In this document: in pieces, positions 1-10,036 of the stretch | How the letters are laid out: each line of letters starts with the position of its first letter | Numbering within the stretch: the stretch's first letter is position 1 | NCBI RefSeq assembly: GCF_900105835.1 | Contig: NZ_LT629783.1 | Coordinates: 3,928,501 to 3,992,500 of the forward strand | Direction of reading: 5' to 3' | Length of the DNA: 64,000 nt | From: Pseudomonas fragi | Lineage (GTDB): Bacteria > Pseudomonadota > Gammaproteobacteria > Pseudomonadales > Pseudomonadaceae | The notes under the pieces: model-generated | The model's database searches: none | The model's input: only the letters and a program-made list of their open reading frames with translations | What the model was told of the DNA's origin: nothing | Translations under genes and position numbers: made by a program

Positions 1-99
1 GACTACGATCCGTGGATTAGGCGGATCGAACGCAATCGCGCCTTACACGCTAGGTATGGGGACAAATTCGATCCATGGGGAGACGACAGACCTTCATGA
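1..99 (+). CDS. C-terminal end of an unidentified protein (partial)
   Basis: Frame 1 is open from the first base to a TGA at 97-99, giving a 32-residue tail rich in Arg, Asp and Trp (it includes the peptides IRRIERNRALHARYGDK and FDPWGDD). The residue mix looks like a real soluble protein tail, but I do not recognise the family. The gene starts left of the window, so it belongs to the island cargo. A stem-loop follows the stop directly. Confidence 0.35.
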   Translation, partial: DYDPWIRRIERNRALHARYGDKFDPWGDDRPS

Positions 100-116
100 G
101 GGCTTCGGCGAAGCCC
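100..116 (+). terminator. Stem-loop after the partial gene
   Basis: GGGCTTCG and CGAAGCCC form a perfect 8-bp inverted repeat around one base, directly after the stop at 99. There is no T-tract on either side, so it is at best a weak terminator or an mRNA 3'-end stabiliser. Confidence 0.3.
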
Positions 117-464
117 GTATAGCGGTTCGTTCCAAGGATTATGGGGGCGGCTACTGTTGGCTGGAACGTGCGCATATCCTTACGTAACGTCGTACCCTCC
201 TGCATACATAATCCCATGTTTGGATGTTGCGCGTAGGCATCATGACAGGTGGGGTTTCGGGAAGTTTTGGTACAAATAATACGCGTATTTGCAGTGCTGC
301 TATTTTCTAGAGTATGGGTGCCTTGGGGGAACACAGGTCGTGCCAAAATAAGCGCTTTTCAGTTGATGCCTCTCTCCAAAACCGAAATCTCTTCTTGACG
401 AAGATTGACCCGCTGACGATCTTTTGAGTAGTTGCCGCATCCTTTCACCCGCATGGAGAGTCAT
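117..464. other. Gene-free stretch upstream of czcD
   Basis: No convincing reading frame is seen. It holds a 12-bp perfect palindrome, AATACGCGTATT, at 278-289. This could be an operator in the czcD promoter region, but it matches no motif I can name. The last bases carry the GGAG ribosome-binding site of czcD (454-457). Confidence 0.4.
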
Positions 465-1376
465 ATGAGCGCTGGTCATAGTCACGGTCAAGCTCGTGCA
501 GGACACGAGAAAAAATTGTGGATCGCTTTGGTGTTAACGACAAGCTTCATGATCGCGGAGGTCATTGGGGCTTTTGTGACAGGCAGCTTGGCGTTGTTAT
601 CCGATGCGGCTCACATGCTAACCGATTCCACTGCCTTGGCTATTTCATTGATAGCTATTCAAATTGCCAAACGCGCTGCGGATAAAAAGCGGACATTCGG
701 CTATGCACGATTTGAGATCCTCGCAGCTGCTTTTAACGCGATTTTGTTGTTCATGGTGGCGGTGTACATCTTGTATGAAGCTTATCAGCGGTTTAAAGCC
801 CCGACAGAAATCCAATCGACAGGGATGCTGATCGTCGCAGTGATCGGACTAGTTGTGAACCTTGTTTCAATGCGGTTGCTAATGTCTGCCAGTGCCGAAA
901 GTCTTAACGTAAAAGGCGCGTACCTAGAAGTATGGAGCGACATGTTGGGCTCCATGGGCGTAATAGGGGCGGCATTGATCATTCGTTTTACCGGATTCAC
1001 TTGGGTTGACTCGATCGTTGCCGCAGCTATCGGCCTGTGGGTGCTTCCCAGAACCTGGGTTTTGCTCAAAGAAAGCATGAACATCCTGTTGCAAGGGGTT
1101 CCGGATGGCATCGATATCGCTGAAGTGGAAGCGTGCATCAGGGCGGTTGAAGGCGTTGAGGATATCCATGACCTGCATATCTGGGCCCTGACCAGCGGCA
1201 AGAATGTCATGAGTGCTCACCTTGTAATCTTGCGTAGCTCCCGATCTGAGCAAGATATATTGGCTGAGGTGACTCGGCTGATGAGCGAGGTATTCCATAT
1301 CAGCCATACGACTCTTCAACTGGAAAACTTGCAGTTTCATGCAGCGCTTGAAGAAAACGAAGGCATGCAGCACTAG
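465..1376 (+). CDS. czcD: CzcD-like cation diffusion facilitator, Zn/Co/Cd exporter
   Basis: A 303-residue inner-membrane protein of the cation diffusion facilitator family, which exports Zn2+, Co2+ or Cd2+ from the cytosol in exchange for protons. A short His-rich N-terminus (MSAGHSHGQ) precedes six predicted membrane spans. Span 2 carries the metal-site pattern SDAAHMLTD and span 5 carries WSDMLGS. A soluble C-terminal domain follows (about residues 205-303). I chose the ATG at 465 because GGAG lies 7-8 bases upstream; an in-frame TTG at 432 has no such site. It converges with czcRS, and the czcCBA pump lies 2.7 kb away. Confidence 0.9.
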   Translation: MSAGHSHGQARAGHEKKLWIALVLTTSFMIAEVIGAFVTGSLALLSDAAHMLTDSTALAISLIAIQIAKRAADKKRTFGYARFEILAAAFNAILLFMVAVYILYEAYQRFKAPTEIQSTGMLIVAVIGLVVNLVSMRLLMSASAESLNVKGAYLEVWSDMLGSMGVIGAALIIRFTGFTWVDSIVAAAIGLWVLPRTWVLLKESMNILLQGVPDGIDIAEVEACIRAVEGVEDIHDLHIWALTSGKNVMSAHLVILRSSRSEQDILAEVTRLMSEVFHISHTTLQLENLQFHAALEENEGMQH

Positions 1377-1512
1377 AGCGGGATCTTGCAAACATCTCAT
1401 GTCGGAGTAGGGGTTGCTGCGATTTACTCAGAACTCAGCGGACATTAAAAAACCTGACCACAGGCGCATGTCCAGTGGTGCAGGGAGGGTTGCACAGGTT
1501 TGTTGCGGGAAT

Positions 1513-2949
1513 TTACCCTTGAACCTTTCTAGCCTGTTGCCAAGTGGTCTGTCCGTCGAGGTTTGGGAAGCTCAGCCTGAAAACGGTCATGCTGCCAGGC
1601 ATGCTTTGAACATCCGCAGTTCCCTGGTGGAGGCTCATGATCGATCGAACAATAGCTAAGCCAAGACCAGTGCCACCTTCAGCACGCGAGCGACTTGTAT
1701 CAATCCGATAAAAGCGGTCAAACAAGTGCAACAGATGCTGAGGTTCGATTCCTGCTCCAGGGTTGCCTACAAGTAGCGATACCTGTTCGGCATAGTTTTC
1801 AATAACAATTGAAATAGATTGTCCCGCAGGGCAATGGCGAATTGCGTTGGACAATAGATTGGATATTGCTCGCTGTATCATTAACCTGTCGCCAATCGTC
1901 TTGCCAGTTCCGGTAACATTCAGGGTGATACGTTTCTCTTCCGCAGACAGTGAAAACAGATCGACCACCTTAAATGCTTCATCTTCTAAGGTGATTGTTT
2001 CGAACGGGACAAGTGCCGCGGGATGGCTGACCTGAGCTAAGAAGAGCATATCCGAGACAATTCGCGTGACACGCCCCAACTCCTCGGTGCATGACTCCAG
2101 CACAGCTTTGTATTCTTCTGCCGGACGCTCCCGAGAAAGGGTAACCTGGGCCTTGCCCATCAAATTGGTGATCGGGGATCGTAATTCATGGGCTAAGTCA
2201 TCTGAAAATTGCGACAACTGCTGAATACCGCTGTCGAGCCGGTGCAGCATGAAGTTGATGCCATGAGCCAACTCACTAAGCTCCTGAGGCATTTTAACAA
2301 CAGAAAGTCGATGGTTGAGATCTTGAGCCGAGATCATGGCGGCGACCTTCCGGAACTCTCTCAGTGGAGAAAGTCCTTGTTGTACTACGGCCCAAGCACT
2401 TGCTCCGATGAGTATTAGTAAAAGCGGTAGTGCAATAATCGTCGACCTAAGGTACGCGCTGAGCAGCGCTTCATCGTTCGCACAATCCATCGACAGCAAT
2501 ACGGGAACGCTTACACCGTTCTTTAATGGGATGAGCTTGGATGCGGTAAGGAAGTGTCGACCTTCACCATCTGAATTGGTGGAATAGGAAACCTTGTCAA
2601 CGGCAGCAGTCGCAGCTTTCAACTCAGTCCGCGGATCCGACAATCCAGGCCCAAATTTCAGTAAGGGCGTCCTGAGGTTTTTGAGATCATAGATGGTCAG
2701 ATTCAGATTGTCATGTCCCATGACTTGATCCAGTAACGAATGCGGTTTTGAATTTACGTCGGCCGTGTCATCGTATAGCGAGAGGCTATGTTCAACCTGC
2801 TCCATCTTATTGATCAGGCTGTTTTTTGCCAACTTATCCAGCTCATGCGTCAGCGCAAAAAAGGCCAAGACAGCCAAAAAAACTACCAACAACGCCCCCA
2901 AGATACTTACTGTCAAACCTAGTCGCATTGACAGGCTGACCGGCTTCAT
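1513..2949 (-). CDS. czcS: CzcS heavy-metal sensor histidine kinase
   Basis: A 478-residue membrane kinase. Order: N-terminal membrane segment (about 12-34), periplasmic sensor region (about 35-165), second membrane segment (about 167-188), HAMP linker, and HisKA helix with the phospho-acceptor His254 in [10 protein letters not shown]. The HATPase domain follows, with N-box NLLSNAIRH and G-boxes GAGIEP and GTGLGLAI. It is the heavy-metal sensor kinase type that pairs with an OmpR-class regulator to induce RND metal pumps. Its start overlaps the end of czcR by four bases, so the two are translationally coupled. Confidence 0.9.
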   Translation of the reverse strand: MKPVSLSMRLGLTVSILGALLVVFLAVLAFFALTHELDKLAKNSLINKMEQVEHSLSLYDDTADVNSKPHSLLDQVMGHDNLNLTIYDLKNLRTPLLKFGPGLSDPRTELKAATAAVDKVSYSTNSDGEGRHFLTASKLIPLKNGVSVPVLLSMDCANDEALLSAYLRSTIIALPLLLILIGASAWAVVQQGLSPLREFRKVAAMISAQDLNHRLSVVKMPQELSELAHGINFMLHRLDSGIQQLSQFSDDLAHELRSPITNLMGKAQVTLSRERPAEEYKAVLESCTEELGRVTRIVSDMLFLAQVSHPAALVPFETITLEDEAFKVVDLFSLSAEEKRITLNVTGTGKTIGDRLMIQRAISNLLSNAIRHCPAGQSISIVIENYAEQVSLLVGNPGAGIEPQHLLHLFDRFYRIDTSRSRAEGGTGLGLAIVRSIMSLHQGTADVQSMPGSMTVFRLSFPNLDGQTTWQQARKVQG

Positions 2950-3620
2950 ACTCGCGCCTCTAATACGTAACCAACACCGCGAAGGGTGTGGATCAACTTG
3001 TTATCGAAGGGGTCATCTATTTTGGCCCTCAGCCTACGGATTGAAACCTCGACAACGTTAGTGTCGCAATCAAAATTCATATCCCAGACCAGTGAAATGA
3101 TTTGGGTGCGAGAAAGCACTTCTCCAGTCTGGCGCATCAGCAAGTGCAACAGCGCAAACTCCTTGGTTGTTAGATCTATGCGCTGCTCACCGCGAAAAGC
3201 ACGATGACGTCCTTGGTCTAGTTCCAGGTCGGCTACTTTTAGTACCTGCGGGACAGGTATGTGCTCACTGCGTCGCATCAGGGTTCGTACCCGTGCAAGT
3301 AACTCAGGAAACTCAAACGGTTTAACCAGATAATCATCGGCACCCAAATCTAGTCCGCGTATCTTGTCCGCTAGGCGCCCTCGGGCCGTCAACATCATGA
3401 CCCGGGCATTACTGCTTTGTCGTAGACGTTCAAGAACACCCCAGCCATCAAGTTCGGGAAGATTAACGTCAAGTATCACCAAATCATAAACATGTTGGCG
3501 CGCCAGATGTAGTCCATCCGCGCCATTTATCGCACGATCAACAATGTAGCCACTTTCAGTCAGTCCCTGATGTAAGTATTCGGCAGTTTTGAGCTCGTCC
3601 TCAACTACAAGGATTCGCAT
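2946..3620 (-). CDS. czcR: CzcR response regulator, OmpR class
   Basis: A 224-residue two-component regulator. The receiver domain occupies about residues 1-115, with the phospho-acceptor Asp51 in [14 protein letters not shown] and the conserved Lys in the DDYLVKPF motif. A winged-helix DNA-binding domain follows (about 125-222, ending [11 protein letters not shown] and RGVGYVLEA). It is expected to activate czcCBA and, by analogy with P. aeruginosa CzcR, to control an OprD-type porin; a porin of that class lies 7 kb away in the same island. A MerR-type promoter-like sequence lies 140-170 bases upstream of the start. Confidence 0.9.
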   Translation of the reverse strand: MRILVVEDELKTAEYLHQGLTESGYIVDRAINGADGLHLARQHVYDLVILDVNLPELDGWGVLERLRQSSNARVMMLTARGRLADKIRGLDLGADDYLVKPFEFPELLARVRTLMRRSEHIPVPQVLKVADLELDQGRHRAFRGEQRIDLTTKEFALLHLLMRQTGEVLSRTQIISLVWDMNFDCDTNVVEVSIRRLRAKIDDPFDNKLIHTLRGVGYVLEARV

Positions 3621-3762
3621 AACATTTCACCTTCTTAATGACTAGAGTTAAAGGGGTTCAGAAAAGTAATAAACGTATACTGTGGTTTTCTGATTGGTAT
3701 TGTCTTTTTATAAGATTCTCAATCTTCATATGGTTTGAATAACTTACGAGATGACAGCCTTC

Positions 3763-3793
3763 ACTCTAAAGCCTGTAGCTGCTTTAGGGTCAA
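3763..3793 (-). promoter_or_regulatory. MerR-type (CadR/PbrR-like) promoter pointing at czcRS
   Basis: Read on the minus strand: TTGACC (3793-3788), a 19-base spacer, then TAGAGT (3768-3763). The long spacer contains a dyad. The outer arms (3763-3772 and 3781-3790) match in nine of ten bases around an 8-base centre. The core ACCCTAAAGCAGCTACAGG closely resembles operators of Cd/Pb-sensing MerR regulators. The direction fits transcription of czcR, whose start is 143 bases downstream. Two MerR-family genes lie in the same island; which one acts here is unknown. Confidence 0.55.
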
Positions 3794-4016
3794 GCCAAAG
3801 CTGCGGTTTTGAGGCGCCAAAGCTAGGGTTGCGACAATCTGTCGCGGGAAATAATCCATAGGCTATATATCCATAGAGAGCTCATATGAATACCCCAATT
3901 CGACAAGTGCGCTTCGGCAGATAATTGCTGAATTTTTGTTTCATCATATTTCCGCCTTAAGTTTTTCTTTTTTAACACCTCCTATATTAGAGCAAAACCT
4001 ACAGCAGTAGAGCTGG

Positions 4017-4032
4017 ATAACATATTTGTAAT
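4017..4032 (+). promoter_or_regulatory. Candidate CzcR/CopR-type box upstream of czcC
   Basis: ATAACATATTTGTAAT matches the cleaner box before the porin gene (ATTACAATTTTGTAAT, 12461-12476) in 13 of 16 bases. A TTGATA-like -10 follows about 17 bases downstream. Transcription would then begin near 4060, downstream of the first in-frame TTG (4045), which supports translation starting at 4111. Confidence 0.4.
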
Positions 4033-4110
4033 TCTTCAGTCACCTTGTTGATAGATGAAGAACTCTACAGTTATCACGTTGAGAAAATTCGCTTTAAAGG
4101 AAGTATAAAA

Positions 4111-5391
4111 TTGCGTTGGCTTAGAAAGTTAGTTACCCCCTTGCGTACCATAAAATCCTTGTTGGTAATAGGCCTAAGTTGCACGTTTGCACTATCAGGC
4201 ACGGCTTTTTCCGCTGGTTCGGTTTCACAGGCGCTGACAATGGATCAAGTGCTTCAAATGGCGTTTGCCAACAACCCTGACCTAGCGGCAGCACAGTGGG
4301 AAATTGGTATCACTCAGGGAGATCGGCAGCAGGCGAGCTTGATTCCCAATCCTGAGTTGTCTTGGGAGGCTGAGGATACCCGGCGTAATTCGCGCACTAC
4401 GACGGTGATGATCAATCAGCCGATCGAGCTTGGTGGTAAGCGAGGCGCTAGGATCGAAGTGGCAAGTCGAGCGCAAGATGCAGCCGAGATTGAATTGGAG
4501 CGCAAGCGTAATGTTCTACGTGCCGATGTCATTCAGGCGTTTTACAACACATCTACGGCTCAGCAAAGGTTGCTGTTATCACGTCAATCACTTGAGCTCG
4601 CACAGCGTGGCTTGAATGTAGCTCAAGGTCGCATCAGTAGTGGCAAGTCATCGCCTGTTGAAGGTACGCGAGCAGAAGTCCAGTTGTCGGAGGTACGCCT
4701 AGAGCTGAAACGGGCAGAGCGAGAGGAGGCAAATGCCTATCAACAACTCGCTCGAGTCATTGGTGTGCCTTTGCCGGCGTTTGCGTCTGTAAGTGATTCA
4801 AGTCAGCCAATGCCAACTGTACCGGAACCTTCGCTGCTCCTTAATCGCATCGGTCAGACTGCGGAGTTACGGTTGGCAAAGCTGCAAATTGACCAGCGTG
4901 AAGCCTCACTTGGCTTGGAGAAAGCCCAGCGCATTCCTGACCTAACCGTAAGTTTAGGTAGCCAATACGATGAACGGGAGCGTGAGCGCGTGAATGTCGT
5001 AGGGCTGTCGATGCCCATCCCATTATTCAATCGTAATCAGGGCAATGTGTTGGCAGCCGCCCGCCGAACTGATCAGGCCCGCGACCTTCGCAATGCCAGC
5101 GAGTTACGCCTGCGCACAGAAATTCAGACCACTCTAGCTCAGTGGAAGACAGCGAACACTGAAATCACGTCGTTCAATCAAACCATCCTGCCTGCCGCGC
5201 AAAGTGCTGTAGATACCGCTACCCGTGGTTTCGAAATGGGGAAATTCAACTTCCTAGATGTGCTAGATGCCCAGCGCACCTTAATCAGCGCGCGCGGCCA
5301 GTACATCCAGGCCATTGCCGAGGCGACAGACGCCTGGGTGCGTATCGAGCGAATTTTCGGTGATGTCGACAAGCTCACTCATACCCCTTGA
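4111..5391 (+). CDS. czcC: CzcC outer-membrane channel of the Czc metal efflux pump
   Basis: A TolC-class outer-membrane protein of about 426 residues, the exit duct of the CzcCBA tripartite pump for Co, Zn and Cd. The TTG at 4111 is preferred because AAGGAAG (4097-4103) sits seven bases before it. From there the N-terminus is a signal peptide (basic start, hydrophobic core near LLVIGLSCTFALSG, cut after AFSA). Two OEP repeats with long coiled-coil helices follow. The frame runs open upstream to a TTG at 4045, which lacks a ribosome-binding site. It heads the czcC-czcB-czcA operon. Confidence 0.88.
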   Translation: MRWLRKLVTPLRTIKSLLVIGLSCTFALSGTAFSAGSVSQALTMDQVLQMAFANNPDLAAAQWEIGITQGDRQQASLIPNPELSWEAEDTRRNSRTTTVMINQPIELGGKRGARIEVASRAQDAAEIELERKRNVLRADVIQAFYNTSTAQQRLLLSRQSLELAQRGLNVAQGRISSGKSSPVEGTRAEVQLSEVRLELKRAEREEANAYQQLARVIGVPLPAFASVSDSSQPMPTVPEPSLLLNRIGQTAELRLAKLQIDQREASLGLEKAQRIPDLTVSLGSQYDERERERVNVVGLSMPIPLFNRNQGNVLAAARRTDQARDLRNASELRLRTEIQTTLAQWKTANTEITSFNQTILPAAQSAVDTATRGFEMGKFNFLDVLDAQRTLISARGQYIQAIAEATDAWVRIERIFGDVDKLTHTP

Positions 5392-5478
5392 ATTTCATAT
5401 AACACTTTTTTAACCGCTACTCAGCATCGCAGTGCCACGGTAATCCGTGACTGCCCACTGAGCTGCGTAGGGAGTCCC

Positions 5479-6705
5479 ATGGATAAAAAACAAATCCTTG
5501 TCACCGCACTGACCCTCACGGTGGGCATATGTGTTGGTTCGCTCTGGATGGGTAGCACGTCAACAGCGTCCACCGGCGTACAGACGCAAGAAGAGCAGGG
5601 CCACGATGCTGATCACAGCAACGAGGGTGCGGCCAAGGAGTCAGTTGATGGCGGGCATGAAGAAGGGGAAGCAGAAGAAGGTCACCTGACTCTGAGCGAC
5701 GATCAGATCAGATCTGCCGGCATTCAGTTAATCGAAGCTAAGGAACAGAGCATCAGCCTCTCATTGCCGTTTCCTGGAGAAGTCCGTTTCGATGAAGACC
5801 GTACTGCGCATGTGGTACCCCGGGTTCCTGGTGTCGTCGAGTCGGTACATGTCAATCTTGGCCAAACAGTGAAAAAAGGTCAGCTACTAGCCGTGATTGC
5901 CAGTCAACAAATTTCTGATCAGCGCAGTGAGCAAGCCGCAGCGCAACGTCGTCTAGAGTTGGCGCGCACTACCTACGAGCGTGAACGCCAGTTATGGCAG
6001 GACAAAATCTCTGCCGAACAGGATTTCCTTCAAGCCCGTCAGGCTCTGCAAGAGGCCGAAATCGCTGTCAGTAATGCCCGACAAAAAATCAGCGTACTTA
6101 GTGGCAGCTCGGTGATCAGTGGTGGCAACCGGTATGAGCTGCGTGCACCGTTCGATGGCGTTGTGGTCGAAAAGCACTTGGGCCTTGGTGAGGTTGTCAG
6201 TGAAACCAGCAATGCTTTTACGCTCTCGGACTTGTCGCATGTTTGGGTGACTTTTGGCGTTTCCCCTAAGGATTTGAGCAAAGTCCTGGTGGGCAAGTCT
6301 GTCACGGTTAGTGCCGCTGAGTTGAATGCGGAAGTTACGGGTGCCGTGGCCTACGTTGGGAGTTTACTGGGTGAGCAGACTCGTACCGCCACTGTCCGTG
6401 TGTCCATAGCGAATCCGCAAGGGGCTTGGCGTCCCGGGCTGTTCGTAACCGTACTGGTTGATACCGATACCCGGCTGGCGAAAGTCGCAGTACCAGAAGC
6501 AGCAATCCAGACGGTCGAGGATAGGCCAACAGTTTTCGTTCGAACTGATGACGGGTTTAAGGCGCAAGCAGTAGTAATAGGTAGTCGTGCAGCAGGTCTG
6601 GCTGAGATCACAGAGGGCCTGGAGCCCGGAGCTCAAGTCGCTGCTGCCGGCAGCTTCATTCTGAAATCAGAACTGGGTAAAGCCTCGGCTGAACACGCCC
6701 ACTGA
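5479..6705 (+). CDS. czcB: CzcB periplasmic adaptor of the Czc pump
   Basis: A 408-residue membrane-fusion protein linking CzcA to CzcC. A short N-terminal membrane segment (about 7-25) is followed by an acidic, His-rich linker (about 35-72, with GHDADH, GGHEEGE and EEGH) that probably binds metal in the periplasm. The lipoyl/barrel halves flank a coiled-coil hairpin (about 140-205), and the C-terminus ends EHAH. The family's usual length is 400-520 residues. It lies 87 bases after czcC and 26 bases before czcA, consistent with one transcript. Confidence 0.9.
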   Translation: MDKKQILVTALTLTVGICVGSLWMGSTSTASTGVQTQEEQGHDADHSNEGAAKESVDGGHEEGEAEEGHLTLSDDQIRSAGIQLIEAKEQSISLSLPFPGEVRFDEDRTAHVVPRVPGVVESVHVNLGQTVKKGQLLAVIASQQISDQRSEQAAAQRRLELARTTYERERQLWQDKISAEQDFLQARQALQEAEIAVSNARQKISVLSGSSVISGGNRYELRAPFDGVVVEKHLGLGEVVSETSNAFTLSDLSHVWVTFGVSPKDLSKVLVGKSVTVSAAELNAEVTGAVAYVGSLLGEQTRTATVRVSIANPQGAWRPGLFVTVLVDTDTRLAKVAVPEAAIQTVEDRPTVFVRTDDGFKAQAVVIGSRAAGLAEITEGLEPGAQVAAAGSFILKSELGKASAEHAH

Positions 6706-6731
6706 TCCGCCACTTCCACGAGAAGGTTCTC

Positions 6732-9700
6732 ATGTTCGAACGCCTAATCCAATTTGCCATCGAGCAACGCATAATCGTCCTGCTCGCGGTTCTCCTCATG
6801 GCCGGACTCGGCATTGCTAGCTACCAGAAGCTGCCGATCGACGCCGTGCCCGACATCACCAACGTCCAGGTGCAAATCAATACTGGTGCCGCAGGTTTCT
6901 CGCCACTGGAGACTGAGCAGCGCATCACTTTCCCTATTGAAACCGCCATGGCAGGTCTGCCGGCACTTGAGCAGACGCGTTCACTCTCACGCTCGGGGCT
7001 TTCACAAGTTACGGTGATTTTCAAGGAAGGCACCGACCTATTCTTCGCCCGGCAATTGGTCAATGAACGATTGCAGATGGCAAAGGAACAATTGCCCGAA
7101 GGCGTGGAAGCTGTCATGGGGCCGATTTCTACCGGTTTGGGTGAGATTTTTCTGTGGACTGTCGAGGCCCAAGAAGACGCCGTAAAAGAGGATGGTAGTC
7201 CCTATACGCCGACCGACCTGAGGGTAATCCAAGATTGGATTATTAAACCTCAGCTGCGCAACGTTCCTGGGGTCGCCGAAATTAACACCATTGGCGGATT
7301 CGCCAAGGAATACCAGATTGCTCCGGATCCAAAACGCTTGGCCGCTTACAAGCTGACCCTGACAGACATTGTGACCGCGCTGGAAAGCAACAATGCTAAC
7401 GTAGGAGCCGGCTACATTGAGCGCAGTGGCGAACAACTACTGATTCGTGCCCCTGGCCAAGTGGCGACCACCGACGACATCGCCAATATCGTGATCGCCA
7501 ACGTCGATGGCACCCCTATACGTATTAAAAATGTGGCGACCGTGGATATTGGGCGTGAAATGCGTACCGGTGCGGCGACCGAAAACGGTCGTGAAGTGGT
7601 ACTCGGCACGGTGTTCATGCTGATAGGCGAGAACAGCCGTACCGTCTCTCAGGCCGTTGCAGTCAAGCTAGAGCAAATCAACCGTTCACTGCCTAAAGGG
7701 GTGGTTGCGATCACTGTTTACGACCGTACTAACTTGGTAGACAAGGCTATTGCCACGGTCAAGAAGAATCTGATTGAAGGTGCAATCCTAGTAATCGCGA
7801 TTTTGTTCCTATTCCTAGGCAATATTCGCGCAGCACTGATCACTGCCATGGTCATTCCTCTAGCCATGCTCTTTACCTTCACAGGTATGTTCACCAACAA
7901 AGTCAGCGCCAACCTGATGAGCCTGGGGGCTCTGGACTTCGGTATTATCGTCGACGGTGCAGTGGTTATTGTCGAAAATGCTATACGGCGCCTCGCCAAT
8001 GCGCAGCACCATCACGGGCGCCTCCTCACTCGCTCCGAGCGCTTTCACGAAGTGTTTGCAGCAGCCAAAGAAGCCCGTCGACCACTGATTTTCGGGCAGT
8101 TGATCATCATGGTCGTTTATCTACCTATTTTTGCCCTGACCGGTGTCGAAGGGAAAATGTTCCACCCCATGGCGTTCACCGTCGTGATCGCCTTGCTAGG
8201 CGCTATGCTGCTGTCCGTAACCTTTGTTCCTGCGGCAATTGCCATGTTCGTGACGGGCAAAGTCAAGGAAGAAGAGAACGTGATAATGCGAGGAGCGCGA
8301 CGGGCTTATGCCCCCGCGCTGGATTGGGTCATGAGTCATCGATCGCTGGCATTTGCCATGGCATTAGGTGTCATCGCTGCGAGTGGCGTGGTCGCCAGTC
8401 GAATGGGCAGTGAGTTTGTACCTAGTCTCAGCGAAGGCGATTTTGCACTGCAAGCATTACGAGTACCCGGTACAAGTCTGACGCAATCGGTGGAAATGCA
8501 GCAGCGCCTGGAAAAGCTTGTGCTGGAAAAAGTGCCTGAAGTCGAACGGATGTTTGCTCGAACCGGTACTGCAGAGATTGCTTCCGATCCAATGCCGCCG
8601 AACATCTCTGATAGTTATGTGATGCTCAAGCCGAAGGATCAATGGCCTGATCCAAGCAAGTCCCGGGAGACGTTGACAGAAGAGATCCAGAAAGCAGCGG
8701 CTGCTATGCCCGGTAGCAACTATGAGCTTTCCCAGCCTATCCAACTACGTTTCAACGAGTTGATTTCAGGCGTGCGAAGTGATGTGGCGGTCAAGGTCTT
8801 CGGTGATGACATGGCAGTGCTTAACAGTACCGCTGCGAAAATTGCCGCGTCAATGCAGGGGGTCGATGGCGCCTCCGAGGTTAAAGTCGAACAGACAACG
8901 GGGCTACCTGTACTGACCATAAACATAGACCGCGACAAAGCCGCACGTTACGGTCTGAACGTTGGAGACGTTCAAGACACCATTGCGGTGGCTGTCGGTG
9001 GCCGCCAGGCCGGGACGATGTATGAGGGAGATCGCCGCTTCGACATAGTGGTGCGTTTATCCGACGCCATGCGTAAGGACGTTGAGGGGTTGTCCACACT
9101 GCTGATTCCAGTCCCGGCGCTGCTCAATGGCAATGCCGATCAGATCGGTTTTATTGCCCTTTCAGAAGTGGCGACCCTCGATCTTGTACTTGGCCCGAAT
9201 CAGATCAGTCGTGAGAACGGTAAGCGTCTGGTCATTGTCAGCGCGAATGTACGTGGACGGGATATCGGATCATTCGTTAAGGAGGCTAGCATCGCCATTG
9301 ATCAACAGGTAGAGATTCCGGCCGGTTATTGGGCTACCTGGGGTGGGCAGTTTGAACAACTTCAATCAGCTGCCAAACGCTTGCAGATAGTTGTCCCTGT
9401 GGCTCTGCTCTTGGTATTCACCCTGCTGTTCATGATGTTTAACAATCTCAAAGACGGCATGCTGGTATTCACCGGGATTCCATTCGCATTGACGGGTGGT
9501 GTTATGGCTTTGTGGCTACGTGATATCCCGCTGTCGATCTCGGCGGGTGTTGGTTTCATTGCATTGTCGGGTGTGGCAGTGCTGAACGGTCTGGTGATGA
9601 TTGCTTTTATCCGCAACCTTCGAGAAGAGGGACATTCGTTGAGTTCTGCGATCAATGAAGGAGCGCTGACGCGGTTGCGCCCAGTATTAATGACAGCTTT

Positions 9701-9896
9701 GGTGGCATCCCTTGGCTTTATCCCCATGGCTCTAGCTACTGGAACAGGCGCGGAAGTCCAGCGGCCCCTAGCTACCGTTGTGATCGGCGGAATACTGTCC
9801 TCAACTGTGTTGACCCTACTGATACTTCCTGCGTTATATCACTGGGCACACCGTAAAGATGAAGAGGCAGACAGCGAAAAACAAGAAATAGTATAG
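6732..9896 (+). CDS. czcA: CzcA RND-type heavy-metal efflux transporter
   Basis: A 1054-residue inner-membrane proton/metal antiporter of the heavy-metal efflux branch of RND pumps. The signature DFGIIVDGAVVIVEN falls at about residues 401-415 in transmembrane helix 4; its acidic residues are typical of the divalent Co/Zn/Cd group. Twelve membrane spans and two large periplasmic loops (about 35-340 and 560-870) are visible. The length is normal and the gene intact. It ends the czcCBA operon and a Rho-independent terminator follows 16 bases after the stop. Confidence 0.93.
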   Translation: MFERLIQFAIEQRIIVLLAVLLMAGLGIASYQKLPIDAVPDITNVQVQINTGAAGFSPLETEQRITFPIETAMAGLPALEQTRSLSRSGLSQVTVIFKEGTDLFFARQLVNERLQMAKEQLPEGVEAVMGPISTGLGEIFLWTVEAQEDAVKEDGSPYTPTDLRVIQDWIIKPQLRNVPGVAEINTIGGFAKEYQIAPDPKRLAAYKLTLTDIVTALESNNANVGAGYIERSGEQLLIRAPGQVATTDDIANIVIANVDGTPIRIKNVATVDIGREMRTGAATENGREVVLGTVFMLIGENSRTVSQAVAVKLEQINRSLPKGVVAITVYDRTNLVDKAIATVKKNLIEGAILVIAILFLFLGNIRAALITAMVIPLAMLFTFTGMFTNKVSANLMSLGALDFGIIVDGAVVIVENAIRRLANAQHHHGRLLTRSERFHEVFAAAKEARRPLIFGQLIIMVVYLPIFALTGVEGKMFHPMAFTVVIALLGAMLLSVTFVPAAIAMFVTGKVKEEENVIMRGARRAYAPALDWVMSHRSLAFAMALGVIAASGVVASRMGSEFVPSLSEGDFALQALRVPGTSLTQSVEMQQRLEKLVLEKVPEVERMFARTGTAEIASDPMPPNISDSYVMLKPKDQWPDPSKSRETLTEEIQKAAAAMPGSNYELSQPIQLRFNELISGVRSDVAVKVFGDDMAVLNSTAAKIAASMQGVDGASEVKVEQTTGLPVLTINIDRDKAARYGLNVGDVQDTIAVAVGGRQAGTMYEGDRRFDIVVRLSDAMRKDVEGLSTLLIPVPALLNGNADQIGFIALSEVATLDLVLGPNQISRENGKRLVIVSANVRGRDIGSFVKEASIAIDQQVEIPAGYWATWGGQFEQLQSAAKRLQIVVPVALLLVFTLLFMMFNNLKDGMLVFTGIPFALTGGVMALWLRDIPLSISAGVGFIALSGVAVLNGLVMIAFIRNLREEGHSLSSAINEGALTRLRPVLMTALVASLGFIPMALATGTGAEVQRPLATVVIGGILSSTVLTLLILPALYHWAHRKDEEADSEKQEIV

Positions 9897-9911
9897 CAGT
9901 TTGTTTTTAAA

Positions 9912-9940
9912 GCCCGCTGCTGATCCTCATTAGCGGGCTA
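9912..9940 (+). terminator. Terminator of czcCBA
   Basis: AGCCCGCT (9912-9919) pairs with AGCGGGCT (9933-9940), followed by an AT-rich run (ATTTATAT). It directly follows czcA. Confidence 0.7.
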
Positions 9941-10036
9941 TTTATATCAATGATGACGGATATGTAATCTTAGTGCCACCGTATTGATAGCTTCGTATTG
10001 ATACTCTAATACCAGTATTTAATATGAGGTGTCGAA

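Noticed and set aside
432..464. Upstream TTG start for czcD at 432
   Set aside because: The ATG at 465 has a well-spaced GGAG and gives the normal His-rich CDF N-terminus; the 432 start has no ribosome-binding site.
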